Shown in pieces: positions 33,918-43,562 of a stretch of 64,000 nt of DNA. This DNA is from Cyprinodon diabolis. Taxonomy: Eukaryota; Chordata; Actinopteri; Cyprinodontiformes; Cyprinodontidae. Both the position numbers and the translations under genes were made by a program. Location of the stretch: positions 29,188,510-29,252,509 of the forward strand of contig CM060068.1 in NCBI GenBank assembly GCA_030533445.1, written 5' to 3'. The notes under the pieces were generated by a model that was not told the origin of the DNA, did no database searches, and saw only the letters and a list, made by a program, of their open reading frames with translations. Each line of letters begins with the position of its first letter. Position 1 is the stretch's first letter.

Positions 33918-34764
33918 TTAAACTGTGCTCGGAGGAACCACAGCTTTAATATTTTTACCAACAAAGTCTGCAGCGAGGGTTGGGTCCTCAAACTTGTGAA
34001 CTTGCCCATTGGGAAGGGTGATCCGTAAGACTGCAGGGAAAAGTAGTCCAAACTTGATTCCAGGGCAAGAATGGAGCTCCTTCTTTACTTTCACGAACAT
34101 AGCGCGTTTCTTAGCAACTGAGGCAGAATAATCCGGGGAAAATGAACACCCGTTTTCCTTCATAGAGTAAGGGAGATGATTCACGAGCCCTCCGTAGAAT
34201 CTCACTCCGCTCTTGGAACAGGTTGACACGGACAACAAACGGCCGCGGTGGGTCCCCCTCTGCCGGCTTGGCCCGCAATGTACGATGAGCCCGGTCAAGG
34301 GTAGGCTTAGCCTCAAGGCCTAGCAGAGCCTGAAGCAACGTTGATATGAATTTTGTCGGCTGTTGACCTTCGGATCCCTCTGGTATACCCACGAGACGAA
34401 TGTTATTTAGTCTGGAGCGACTTTCCAAATCTTCACATTTCTTGGACAGCGTGTCCACCAACGCATTCAAGAAGCTAACCGAAGCTTCCAGGGTAGCTAG
34501 CCTCCCGTCTTGATCATTAGCAGCCCGCTCTAGATCGTGAATAGCAGTCCCAAACGAAACAATTTTAGCTTCTAGTGGCGTCACAGCGGCTGAGATCTCC
34601 CTCTTAACGACATTCGAAACAATGTTCTCAAACCTGTTAATGAGATCAGTCCGTGAGTCGTTCAGCATCTCCTGCATCTTGGTTAGCAGCATGCTATCAG
34701 CTTGTGGTTCAGCAGGAGCTTCGTGGTCAGCCTTGTTGCGGCCAGTCTTGTCGTTTTTTCCCAT
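33918..34764 (-). pseudogene. L1 ORF1 (RNA-binding chaperone-like), frameshifted
   Basis: The frame starts at the ATG at 34764. A heptad-rich coiled-coil region (about residues 25-115) is followed by the RNA-recognition-like stretch with LESRSRLNNIRLVGIPEGSEG-type sequence and a C-terminal domain. The frame shifts near 34135 and the same protein continues in another minus frame to the stop at 33918 (segment SASVAKKRAMFVKVKKEL). In L1 elements this protein coats the RNA and is needed for retrotransposition. Here one frameshift separates its last domain. Confidence 0.75.
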
Positions 34765-35269
34765 GTTTAACTGCTGTACTTACAGGTTGCACAACCAATG
34801 TGCTTTCTCGTTCACTAGTAGTCCAGTTTGTTCAAAAAAAGTGTAAAGAGGTGCAAAAATGTTCATTAAACACATATCCCGTCAGAGCACCAGCAAAACA
34901 CGTCCTACATGGTCGGTTCCCTCCCCACCAATATTTTGTACGCGTATTTTGCTTTCGGTGCTGTGTATCTCTGATTAAAACCCCATTCATGCCGCTCCTC
35001 AGAAAGAAAATTAAAAAAGTTCTCCCCGCTGCTCACCATCCACAAACCCCGACAAAAAAAACTCAGAAAAAAGAATCTGTTGCCTCTCGCTTTCTCCCCA
35101 TCACCCCCCTCCGCCCAGCAGTGTACTCAGACTTGCAGGTGAGAGGGACTTAAGACCTAATTTTAGTCAGGAGAGACTTAAAGTAGTAAAAGAATAGAGA
35201 AGAGTGTAAAAATAAGGTAATACCGTATTTAAAATATAACTGATCCGTTGGAAAAAAAACTCAAACCAC

Positions 35270-35610
35270 TTTTTGAGTCCTGCAACCGGTCGGGTACCCG
35301 CGAAAAATACATAAATAAAAATAAACAGGTCGGGCGGATATTTTTTTAGTGCGGGCGGGTAGTTGGTGATTTTTTTTATGCGTGTGTGTTGTTATGGACA
35401 TCAGAAATGTTATATTAATCAGGCACTGGGTGCAGCGCTGCGTACAATAGCCTATGATGTGTTAACGGGTCGGGTTGCGGGTTAAATATCAACGGGTCGG
35501 GTCGGGTCGGGTTCGGATTTGAATTGAAGATATCCGCGGGTGACGGGTCGGGTTCGGTAGTCATCCTAACGGGTTCGGGCGGGTGCGGGTTGGTAAAACT
35601 CGACCTGTGC
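35270..35610 (+). repeat. G-rich transposon segment with GGGTCGGG clusters
   Basis: Repeated GGGTCGGG, GGGTTCGGG and CGGGTGCGGG motifs, densest at 35465-35590, with a C-rich counterpart ACCGGTCGGGTACCCGCG at 35286-35303. It looks like the end of a DNA transposon family present in teleosts. Four or more G-triplets at short spacing could fold into G-quadruplexes. It belongs to the hAT host element or a separate insertion in it; the boundaries are unclear. Confidence 0.4.
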
Positions 35611-36269
35611 AGGTCTCTAAGCTACACTACATTCAGTATCGTTGCCATAGAAACAGACAACAGCGCCAATATATCAGAATTATACTAAAACACACGCAAA
35701 TAATTTCCCGCATAAAAAACAGGACTTTCAGTCCATTACAGTTTTCCGTTTTTAGAGGGTTGTTTATTTTGCGTTTATTAAGTGATGGCTGTGGTATATT
35801 AGCTTTCACTGCTATAAGCTTTCGCAGCAGTGATTGATTAATTTAAACACCTGCTCTACTGATGGTCTATCGGAGTTTGTGTTTAGGTTGAACATAAAGA
35901 ACACCTTTTATTTGAAGCTTCTTGTAGCTACTGTTTTAATCCCGGCTTCACTTAAAACTTTTTCCTGACCTTGTTATATATTTGTCATAGTGTTGACATT
36001 CAGTAGCAAGCACTGCGCCCCTTTTTCTTTTATATGTACACGTACATTTAAGATTTAGCGTGTTATGTTGACAACTCATGAGCAAGCTGCTTTTTACAAT
36101 CTAGCAGGAAGGTAAGGATAGGATCTTGCAGGTGTGACGTCACTCTGCAGGGGGTCCAAAGATAAAAGATTTAAACAATTTTGGCATTGGAATTTCAGAT
36201 TTAAGGGAGTTAGAAAGTTCACTTAGTAAAAATGCAAATAATAAATCTGATTACCGATTACTTTTAAGC

Positions 36270-36405
36270 TGGTTGAACATACTGCGACAGACTGGTGACC
36301 TGTCCAGGGTGATCCCACCTCTCACCCAGAACGTGGCTAGAGATATGCACCAGCACCTCCTGATCCCACTGAGGGATAAGGTTAAAGAAAATGGATGGTT
36401 GAACA
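36270..36405 (+). repeat. teleost dispersed repeat, 3' part
   Basis: ACTGCGACAGACTGGTGACC and CTGTCCAGGGTGATCCCACC, then CACTGAGGGATAAGG and AAAATGGATGG, are the second half of the repeat whose first half appears at 42155-42345. This is one of the commonest teleost interspersed sequences, recognised from memory. Confidence 0.6.
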
Positions 36406-36846
36406 TAGTCCGCTCTCCCAGATTCTATCAAATCAGTATTGATACCCTGCTGGTGGATGTTCTTGACAGAAAGACGTTGTTGCTTAATCATATTCTGCTT
36501 AAGGCCCCATAAGATCTTGTCCGAGTCCTGGTTTAAAAGTAAATTCATTTTAAAAAGTGACCTAAAATTGACCGTCAATAAATGTTCTACAAAATTGATA
36601 TATTTATTTGATTTCTTTGATTTGTACTGTCTGTTTAGATTTATGTTATATTTTTTGCACAAAATATATAAGTGAATATTGTAACAGTTATGTTTTCAAC
36701 TGTAAGCATTAAATTGATAAATGTTATTCACATTTTTTTGGCTTTATCCTTTCCAACAAAAAAAAAAGGCGTCGCACAGGTAGCTCCCTTTCCTTATGAG
36801 CCGTCCCCACCAACTTTCAACACAAAGTTACACCCTTGGTGTGAAC

Positions 36847-37985
36847 TGAATTCATTCAATTTAGGTGTCACAAGGGAGCGTGTTCTATGTTTACAGAAGT
36901 AAACATGGAAGGTAGAGCTGGAGCGCATTTGCATTCTTTCATTTCTTTCCCAGCCTCAGCCCGCCATTTTGACCCGGGAGCAGAAATACACATTATACAT
37001 TTTCTTATTTCAAGTACCTAAATATCTCATTATAAAGGCAGAAGTATTCATTCCATTGATGGATCATCCTATTTACCAACTCAAAATAATACACTTAAGT
37101 AAAAAAATTATCATTTTCATTTTGTTGTTTCATCTTTTGCAGTTTAATGCTGCAGATGGCAAAACTTCTGTTATCACCCCTAATAAAAAAAAAAAAAACA
37201 CAAAATTGGAGCTGTTTACAAATAAAAGATAAAAAAAAAAAAAAACCCAAAGCAAAAAAATATACTCTGTAAGTAAAATAAATAAATGCGAATGGTGATG
37301 TGAATGTGCTTGAATTAAAGGGTAGGTTGTTTCAAAGGTTCGTCCATGTTTTGTTTGCGCCTATAAAAGACATCGATCTAAAGAGTTTGTAAAAATCTTC
37401 ACCAGGAACACCAAGGAATGTGGCCTCATGGTGTTTGCAGGTGCATAAACTGTGTTTGGTATTAAGGGCATTAGTCTGGTTGTTTTAGTTTGATAATCAT
37501 TTGGTAGATCATGGTGATTTGGTGATCATTTTGACAGTTTTGATGAAAAAAAGCTGTTTGTAGAAAACAGTCAGGTAAGGAATCACCTCCACATTTAAGC
37601 AGTTTGTTTGATCCCAAGAGAGGTCCACATTTCTTTCCTATTTTTTCTAGATTGTTCAGTGTCTAAGAATCGGCATCTATGTGCTAGCTGAAAACTGAGA
37701 CTGAGAAATGGTAAAAAACCATATGACCGCCCACATGCATAATGAGCTACCTAAGACCTACCTATTTATACTGTGAAACACCCACATCCCAAGCTAAAAT
37801 TAATGAACCCATTAAGTGAATGACTAAACAAATCTTATTCTAAATAACAAATCAAAATAAATAATCCAAATTCTAAGATTTAACAAAAAAATTGAGAAAA
37901 AGCTCCTACCCTCCAGCCCCTAATTGTGCATTAAATCACAATTATATCTCTAACTAAAGGAGCTATTCTAACAACCTCAATAATA
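36847..37985. other. intergenic, nothing recognised
   Basis: A/T-rich with long A runs (37184-37246). No coding or structural feature supported. Confidence 0.45.
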
Positions 37986-38059
37986 CTATATTAATACAAA
38001 GACATGAAATATTCTTTGTTCTATGTTTTCATAATAATGAACCTGCAAGAAAATAAAGA

Positions 38060-38458
38060 AAGAAGAGAATAGAAGGAATAGGGATGTCTTAAGTCTGTAG
38101 ATGCCTCCAGGAGCAGACAGAGTTTTGTCACTGGCCTTTCCAACACACTGGACTGCCAGGACTCTCCCCATCTGCCAACATCCTCTGGCTGCAGTAGCAT
38201 CTGCGATAAGGACAATGTCTCCAGGAGAGATTTTCTGTTCCCTTTCATCCACTTTTGTCTTTTCTGCAGTAATTGCAGATACTCAGAGATCCATCTTTTC
38301 CAAAATAGTTCAGCCATATACTGTACTTGCTTCCATCTGCGCCTGAGGTACAGGTCTCGTTTCTGAAACAGTCCAGGTGGCAGAACGGGTTTCCTCTTTA
38401 ATGTCAGAATGTGATTTGGTGAGAGGGCTTCTAAATCATTTGGATTCTCAGAGACCAA
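38060..38458 (-). pseudogene. BEL/Pao pol 3'-end remnant
   Basis: The minus frame from 38458 reads NPNDLEALSPNHILTLKRKP, then a stretch ending in RRRWKQVQYMAELFWKRW. This is the C-terminal tail after the integrase core of BEL/Pao polyproteins (DUF5641-type region). The following SPGDIVLIADATAARGCWQMGRVL is in a different frame, and the typical ERPVTKLCLL ending returns to the first, so at least two frameshifts are present. Nothing upstream of this tail remains because a Gypsy LTR abuts it at 38461. Confidence 0.75.
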
Positions 38459-38460
38459 AG

Positions 38461-38882
38461 TGTCATGATTTTATCCAAAGATCTGACCCACATGCAGAAA
38501 ACCAAACAGAGAGACCAGGGGAAGGTTTAACAGGTTTATTATGAACCGGTAGAGAAAGGTCCAGTGCTGCTCTGAACACTGGCGAACCGAGACTGAAAAG
38601 TGAAGAGGAAGATCCTGCAGTTAGTTCAGGCTCAGAGGGAAATTTGTGTTTCGATTTGTAAAAGGGAATAAAGGCTACAGGACTCACGTTTCCAGAAAAG
38701 GTGTCTTTCTTTGAATCCAGTCGGTGTGGATTGTTCCAGTAATTGACTTGCTCGTTGGAGGGCGGACAGGGTTTACCCAGGTTGAGGTGTTTCCTTGAGG
38801 AACGGAGGAGCTGACAGCCACTTAGGTTTCCTATGGTACTAGAACGGTTTCTTGTGGAGATGAATCCCCTGCAAAGTGTGAA
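38461..38882 (-). mobile_element. Gypsy-type LTR, 3' end abutting the BEL remnant
   Basis: On the minus strand the sequence has an AATAAACCTGTTAAACCTTC block, a TTCTGCATGTGGGTC block and ends ATCATGACA at 38461, the standard ending of teleost Gypsy LTRs. The upstream (right) limit is not seen. A hAT element at 38891 interrupts the sequence, which continues at 39862. The 146-codon minus frame in it is non-coding LTR text. Confidence 0.5.
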
Positions 38883-38890
38883 GCCCAAAC

Positions 38891-39853
38891 TAGGGCTGGG
38901 CAATATAGAAAAAAAGCTTATCGATTAAAAAAAATGCATATTGATCGATATCGATAATTATTGAAAAGATTTGAAACCATATTTTATGTGCAGCTCTGCC
39001 TTGACTTTTTATAATATTGCTAAAAGATTTAATTTTAATAAAAAACACAAACACAGACTTCGAATTAAATCTTTATTTAACCAACTTTTTTAACCATAAC
39101 AGAATTGTTTTAAAGAAAAATAACTTAAGAGACCTGGGTTATGTTATTAAATACTGACAAAGAATAAACTAAAGTGACCAGAAAAGTGACCAAAATAAAT
39201 ATAACAAATAAATAAAATGCCCCGCCGCCGCCGCCCCCGTTTCCTGCTTTAACCTGAGTTATTACTTTGAAGTTTCTGGCCCCTCAGCATTTTTCTCTCA
39301 ATTGTTAGAACTACGTGAGAAACTGCCCAGAACTGAAAATATATATATATTTTCCCGAAATTCCCAAAGATTCCTCGGAGGAGAGCCGCGCCGGGGCCTA
39401 CACAGCTCGTACTCCTGCGGGTGTGAGCGGCTGAGATGATAAAAAAAAGTTGGTTGTGTTATCAGAATTCGTTTTCACTGGTTCCCGACACATTTTACAG
39501 ATGACTGTGGTTTGTTTTTTGTCCGACTTGCCATGACCGAAATACTGCCAGACTGCCGAACTACAAAAACCCTTCTTTGAAACAATTTCCTCCGCCTCTC
39601 CTTGCTGCGACATCTTCATGTGCTCTGTGTTGTGGTTTGAGAGGGCGGCGCTTGGTGACGGCGTGCCTGGGTCCGCGATTGGGATTGGTTGGGAGGAAGC
39701 AGCGACTAGCATAAACATACATGCTAGGCTACAATGAGAAGGAAGGAAAACTGCGTTTCTTTTTTATCGAACTTTTATCGACCCTCTTTTTTTCTATTGC
39801 GCCACACGTCTATCGATCGATATATATAGTTATTGAATTATCGCCCAGCCCTA
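38891..39853 (-). mobile_element. hAT transposon deletion derivative (963 bp)
   Basis: A perfect 8-bp target duplication GCCCAAAC lies at 38883-38890 and 39854-39861. Inverted ends are TAGGGCTGGGCAATA and, reversed from the right, TAGGGCTGGGCGATA. Inside lies the N-terminal BED-finger part of a transposase on the minus strand, and the catalytic part is deleted. The inner flanks are rich in TCGATA palindromes, usual for this family. Confidence 0.88.
39398..39718 (-). pseudogene. hAT transposase N-terminus with BED-type zinc finger
   Basis: The frame from the ATG at 39718 encodes a 106-aa piece. Its second half reads SAVWQYFGHGKSDKK, then TTVICKMCREPV: the aromatic signature and the first Cys pair (C-x2-C) of a BED finger as in ZBED-like hAT transposases. 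The expected His pair should follow FFLSSQ but the frame diverges, and no DDE/RW core follows. A remnant of a DNA-binding domain, non-functional as transposase. Confidence 0.7.
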
Positions 39854-39861
39854 GCCCAAAC

Positions 39862-41335
39862 AATCCTTGTGGAAAAGTTGATCCAAACTATCTGTTTGAA
39901 TCCTCAGCTCAGTTTGATGCTCAGACAATCCTTCCAGGGGGAGAAGGTCCAAAACATCCAGTTTGCATGATGACTTCCTGCCGAGAGGCACTGATTTCAG
40001 GCCTGCTTCTGTCATCAAAGGTGCTGACTCTCCCTGGTCTGCTGCTGTTTGATGGTTTTCCTCATTGCTGTTTTTTACTAATGCTGGCTCTGTGTCCTCA
40101 TCATGCTGGTTGATCTGTTTCTCTCCTCCATCCTCCTTCTCTCTTTCCTCCATCCTCCTCCTTCTCCTCATCCCCCACTGTCACAGCCTGTATGGCGGAT
40201 TTCCCTGCTGCCCTCCCACAGGAGTCTGGGTCTGTCAGTGGAGCAGCTACCAGGCGATCCACCCTGGACAGCCTACTGTCCGGATGAAACAGTGTGGTCA
40301 CTTTAGATAAAAGCCATGGGAGACACACAGATGAGATCAACAGATATTGATCTAGTTTGCTGCTGCGGTACATAAGAAATAACCTTGTTTGGAGAGCTTT
40401 GATCTAATGCACTTCTCCAAGATACTGTTATTGATATACACTCACATATATGTGGACAGCTGATTTATCCATCACCCTAATCAGCAGTTGCATCCATTTA
40501 AGGATGGATCCTCCACCTGCACGGCATCAGATTGTTTTCCACCCCCAGTGGTAAAACATTCAGGCCATTTTACTAGAAAGACCAAGTTTAGCAAAATCTA
40601 ATTTGCTTGTTTTGTTTCTGTCTTTGTCCAGCTGCTGTCTGTCTGAACTTGAACCCACAACCTTGGATTTCCTGGCTTTGACGCTCTTGTCTGACCAAAA
40701 TTACCTGGATTGTCCAAAAATAAACCCACCAAGCTTTGCCAACTGCCCAGTCCTAGTGTCAATCTGTGAATGAAGCGTGACAGATTAGCTGTTCCACTCA
40801 AAATGTATTTAACAAAAAGAAAAACATATCAGGTCATCATTTGATCCAATTCCTTGGGTTAAAACGCTTCAGTCCAGATGAATTCAAAATCAAATACATT
40901 AGTTTCAGCCTGGAGTAATCAGAATAACTTAAAAAAAACTGATAGAATATTGTCTGTGAAAGAAGTCCAGCAGTATCTAACTCTATGTAAGCCTTTGGTG
41001 ATAGAGGAATGAAGAGCTTTGGACAAGTGAGTATAATAAATCAGCATAGACATGTAGCACTATGATTAAAAGTCACTTCTGCATAAACTGAGACACTCTA
41101 AATGGAGAGTTAATGGAAAGTTGAAATTATATTGAAATTGATTATATTGGTGCCTCAATACTATTACATTTCTCTCTGTACTGCAGGGACCTCAGATAGT
41201 GGAGCAATTCATAAAAGACAAATGACTATGATGATAAATAGGTGTTCAGAACTGCAGATAAAACGCCAAGTACTGTAAAATACTTTTCTTCACCTTAACC
41301 CAGTTCCATTCAAAAGACTTGTCTAGGTAAAAGAC
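39862..41335. other. intergenic; CT-rich tract and LTR-like flank
   Basis: 39862-40375 continues the sequence interrupted by the hAT element and contains a CT-rich stretch (40115-40185), which explains the Glu/Lys/Arg-rich minus frames there. 40376-41335 shows nothing recognisable. Confidence 0.4.
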
Positions 41336-41483
41336 GGCGCACTCATATTTTGGTCCAGGAGGAGGCGCTGCTACTCGCTATGAACCGCTTAAAAAGAGGA
41401 AGAAGAGCTTCAACAGGAAGAATAACAGCAGTCGGCAGCAATCACAAAGGGAGGAGACAGGCGGTGTCTGTGTGCTATTCAGG
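41336..41483 (+). promoter_or_regulatory. dynlt3: putative 5' UTR/promoter of dynlt3
   Basis: A GC-richer segment with CpGs (GACGGCGCACTCA, GGAGGCGCTGCTACTCG) directly before the start codon at 41484. The start context is ATTCAGGATGG (purine at -3, G at +4). No TATA box is placed with confidence. Confidence 0.4.
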
Positions 41484-43562
41484 ATGGAGGAGTACAGCTC
41501 TGGGGATGATGTAAACTTGTTTTTTATATCAATACAATCATAAAAAGCTCTATAGTCAGTCTGCTGAAATTCGTATCGGTTTGTTAAACCATTTAGCTGT
41601 CAACAGAGGCAGTTAGCTGATGGGTGTGGTTGACCTCAGCATTAACATGTCTTTAAAGATTGTTATTGTCGGGCGGAATGATGTTATAAATAATAGATGT
41701 TATTGATCATGTATTAAATATTTATCTCTCGTTAGTGACCGTTGAGGGGTTAATTATGCCAATCGAGGTGTGCATTATCACAAATAAAGATTTCGCGGAG
41801 GCAACCTTCTTCCAAAATGAATATTTAAGCTATAATTCAAAGTTAATATTTGCAGTATATGTATGTATGTGTGTGTGTATTTTAACAAAATCCGGGTGAA
41901 TGGACTAGCTTATTTAACGGAAAGCGTTTCCAAGGTAACCGTTTCTAACCGCAGCTGTCTAGTTACCAACCACCCAGCAGCTGGTCATATATACACCAAA
42001 ATGTATATATTTTGGGATTGATAATTGATTTTTAAATAAAAGCCACTCATGCAGGTGCTCTGATTTCAGGGATAGATTTATACCACAAAATGTATGCCAG
42101 TTAACAGACCGGTTACTATATATTTAAATAGAAAAATTTCCTTTTATGAAAGCTGCACAGTAGAGCAGTGGGTGGCGCTGTTGCCTTGCAGCAAGACAGT
42201 TCCGGCTAGATCTTCTGCATAGAGTTTGCATTTTCTCCCTGTGCATGCATGGGTTCTCTCTGGGTACTCTGGGTTCCTCACACAGTCCAAAACATGACTA
42301 CTAAGTTAACTGGTATCTCTTAATTGTCCTTAGGTGTGAGTGTGTGTGTGTGTGCCCATGGTTGTATTCCTTTGTGTGTATCTGTGTTGCCCTGTGACCA
42401 TGGATGTAATTTGCGGGGGGTACGGGGACATGTCCCCTGCACTTTTTACTGTCCAAAAACAGTGTTATGCTACAGTACACAGACATTCTTCTTGCACTAG
42501 GACCAAGAGGAAAAGCTCAGCTCAAGCTGAAGCCCCTTCCCTGAGTTTAGAGCGCCTACAATCTGCTGATTGGCACACCGTCTTTTCTTGTGTGATTGGT
42601 TGGTCACTATTGTCACTCCTGAGAAGCTCCCATTACAAACATGTGATTGGATGGCCAAACACCCTGAAGTTGCGCCCTCAAAATTCTTAAATCAAAATTT
42701 CATCCATGCCTGCAATAGGCTTGTGACCTCTTGTCCGTAGAGTTCACTCTGCTTTATTTCCAACCTACCAAACGTAAAAGTTGAGTTGTTATTTTTATGA
42801 AAGATAAGTGTTATTTTATTCTTCACTTCACATGTTAAAGCAGAATATTGCCAGTGAGCACCACCCCACCACGGACAGAATAAGCTGCAGATAATGGATG
42901 TTTAATGGTCTTTACTCAAAAAGTACCAATCAGACCATGACATATCCACAATCACTGCTTTTTTCACCTCTTCACCATCACCATGAGAAGTTTTCACAAA
43001 TTAGGCTTCATTATATAATGACTTTCAGATTTGACAACTGAAAACAGCTGATCGGAGATATCCATAAAAGCAGGGAAATAGACCTTTACCCCATATATAA
43101 TGACGTATATATTTTATTACATATTTTCCGTTATCAATTTAAAATACTCAAAATGGTCTTATCTACTGATTGATTGAATAAAATATTAAACTAAAATAAA
43201 TGATACCTATACACCATTACTCAAGCAAACAATCTTATTTTTTAAAAGAACATCTTTAAATAAGCGACATTTATTTTTTAATTAATGCTGCTCATTGGTA
43301 TAAAAAAATCTGGTTGTATAAGTAATAAAAGACTTGCAAGAACAAGAACTAAACCCTGTTAAAAAGAAATTGCAGAAACCTGCTGGCAATTTTTGTGTAT
43401 TCATGTATGTGCAGTGATAAAAACAGAGAAATAAATGGTAAAAAAGAGCGGTCTATTTGACCGTAAACAATGTTAATGCTTACTCACCTTGTTTTTTTCT
43501 TCTTTAAAACTATCCTCCAGGGCAACTTTAATTCTGACGAGATAAGCATCTTGGTGAAGGAG
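41484..43562 (+). CDS. dynlt3: dynein light chain Tctex-type 3, first two exons
   Basis: Exon 1 is 41484-41510 (MEEYSSGDD, then GTAAAC donor). Exon 2 is 43521-43562 (GNFNSDEISILVKE), between TATCCTCCAG and GTAACA. Both are phase 0. The joined start matches the conserved N-terminus of vertebrate DYNLT3 (MEEY..., FN..E/D, IVKE). DYNLT3 is a roughly 116-aa cytoplasmic dynein light chain that links the motor to cargo and also acts at kinetochores. The remaining exons (the NQWTA and WENRTM segments) are not visible in the 1.2 kb before the xk stop codon nor, to my reading, later in the window. The gene may extend with long introns across xk, be rearranged, or be a fragment. The 2-kb intron 1 carries repeats. 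Confidence 0.62.
42155..42402 (+). repeat. teleost dispersed repeat, 5' part (in dynlt3 intron 1)
   Basis: The run AGCAGTGGGTGGCGCTGTTG, GAGTTTGCATTTTCTCCCTG, CCTCACACAGTCCAAAACAT and TTAGGTGTGAGTGTG is the first half of a very common teleost interspersed repeat with a tRNA-like start. It stops at CCCTGTGAC, where another element is inserted, and appears to resume at 42702 (TAGGCTTGTGACCTCTTGTC). Confidence 0.65.
42409..42701. mobile_element. small hAT-like insertion, GGGGACATGTCCCC family
   Basis: CATGGATGTAATTTGCGGGG on the left and, reversed, CATGGATGAAATTTT on the right are inverted ends. GGGGACATGTCCCC is at 42427-42440. It splits the dispersed repeat described just to the left. Flanks CCTGTGAC and CCTGCAAT are only a half-match as an 8-bp duplication. 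Confidence 0.5.

Larger units (their letters stand above)
29083..34921 (-). mobile_element. near full-length L1-type LINE
   Basis: It is flanked by a perfect 16-bp target duplication TCCCCACCAATATTTT (29067-29082 and 34922-34937). The 3' end on the minus strand is an A-rich tail (T runs at 29083-29104). Order on the minus strand: about 155 bp 5' UTR, ORF1 from 34764, ORF2 with endonuclease, reverse transcriptase and C-terminal region ending at 29517, and about 430 bp 3' UTR. Its length of about 5.8 kb is that of a complete L1. Both ORFs are broken. Confidence 0.88.
28999..36838. mobile_element. hAT-type element carrying a nested L1
   Basis: The direct 8-bp duplication GTGTGAAC flanks it at 28991-28998 and 36839-36846. 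Its ends CATAGGCGTAAC and (reversed) CAAGGGTGTAAC are imperfect inverted repeats, each followed inward by a GTCCCCACCAA-type motif. The 8-bp duplication is the hAT signature. After removing the L1 (29083-34921) about 2 kb of host element remains, and it encodes no transposase I recognise, so it was probably non-autonomous. Related sequences appear at 42409-42701 and 47600-48050. Confidence 0.65.

Noticed and set aside
29083..34921. Functional L1 reverse transcriptase gene
   Set aside because: YADD and other motifs are intact locally, but at least five breaks interrupt ORF2 and one interrupts ORF1.
38463..38903. 146-codon minus frame as a protein
   Set aside because: It is LTR sequence ending in ATCATGACA and contains the AATAAA block. 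Not a coding region.
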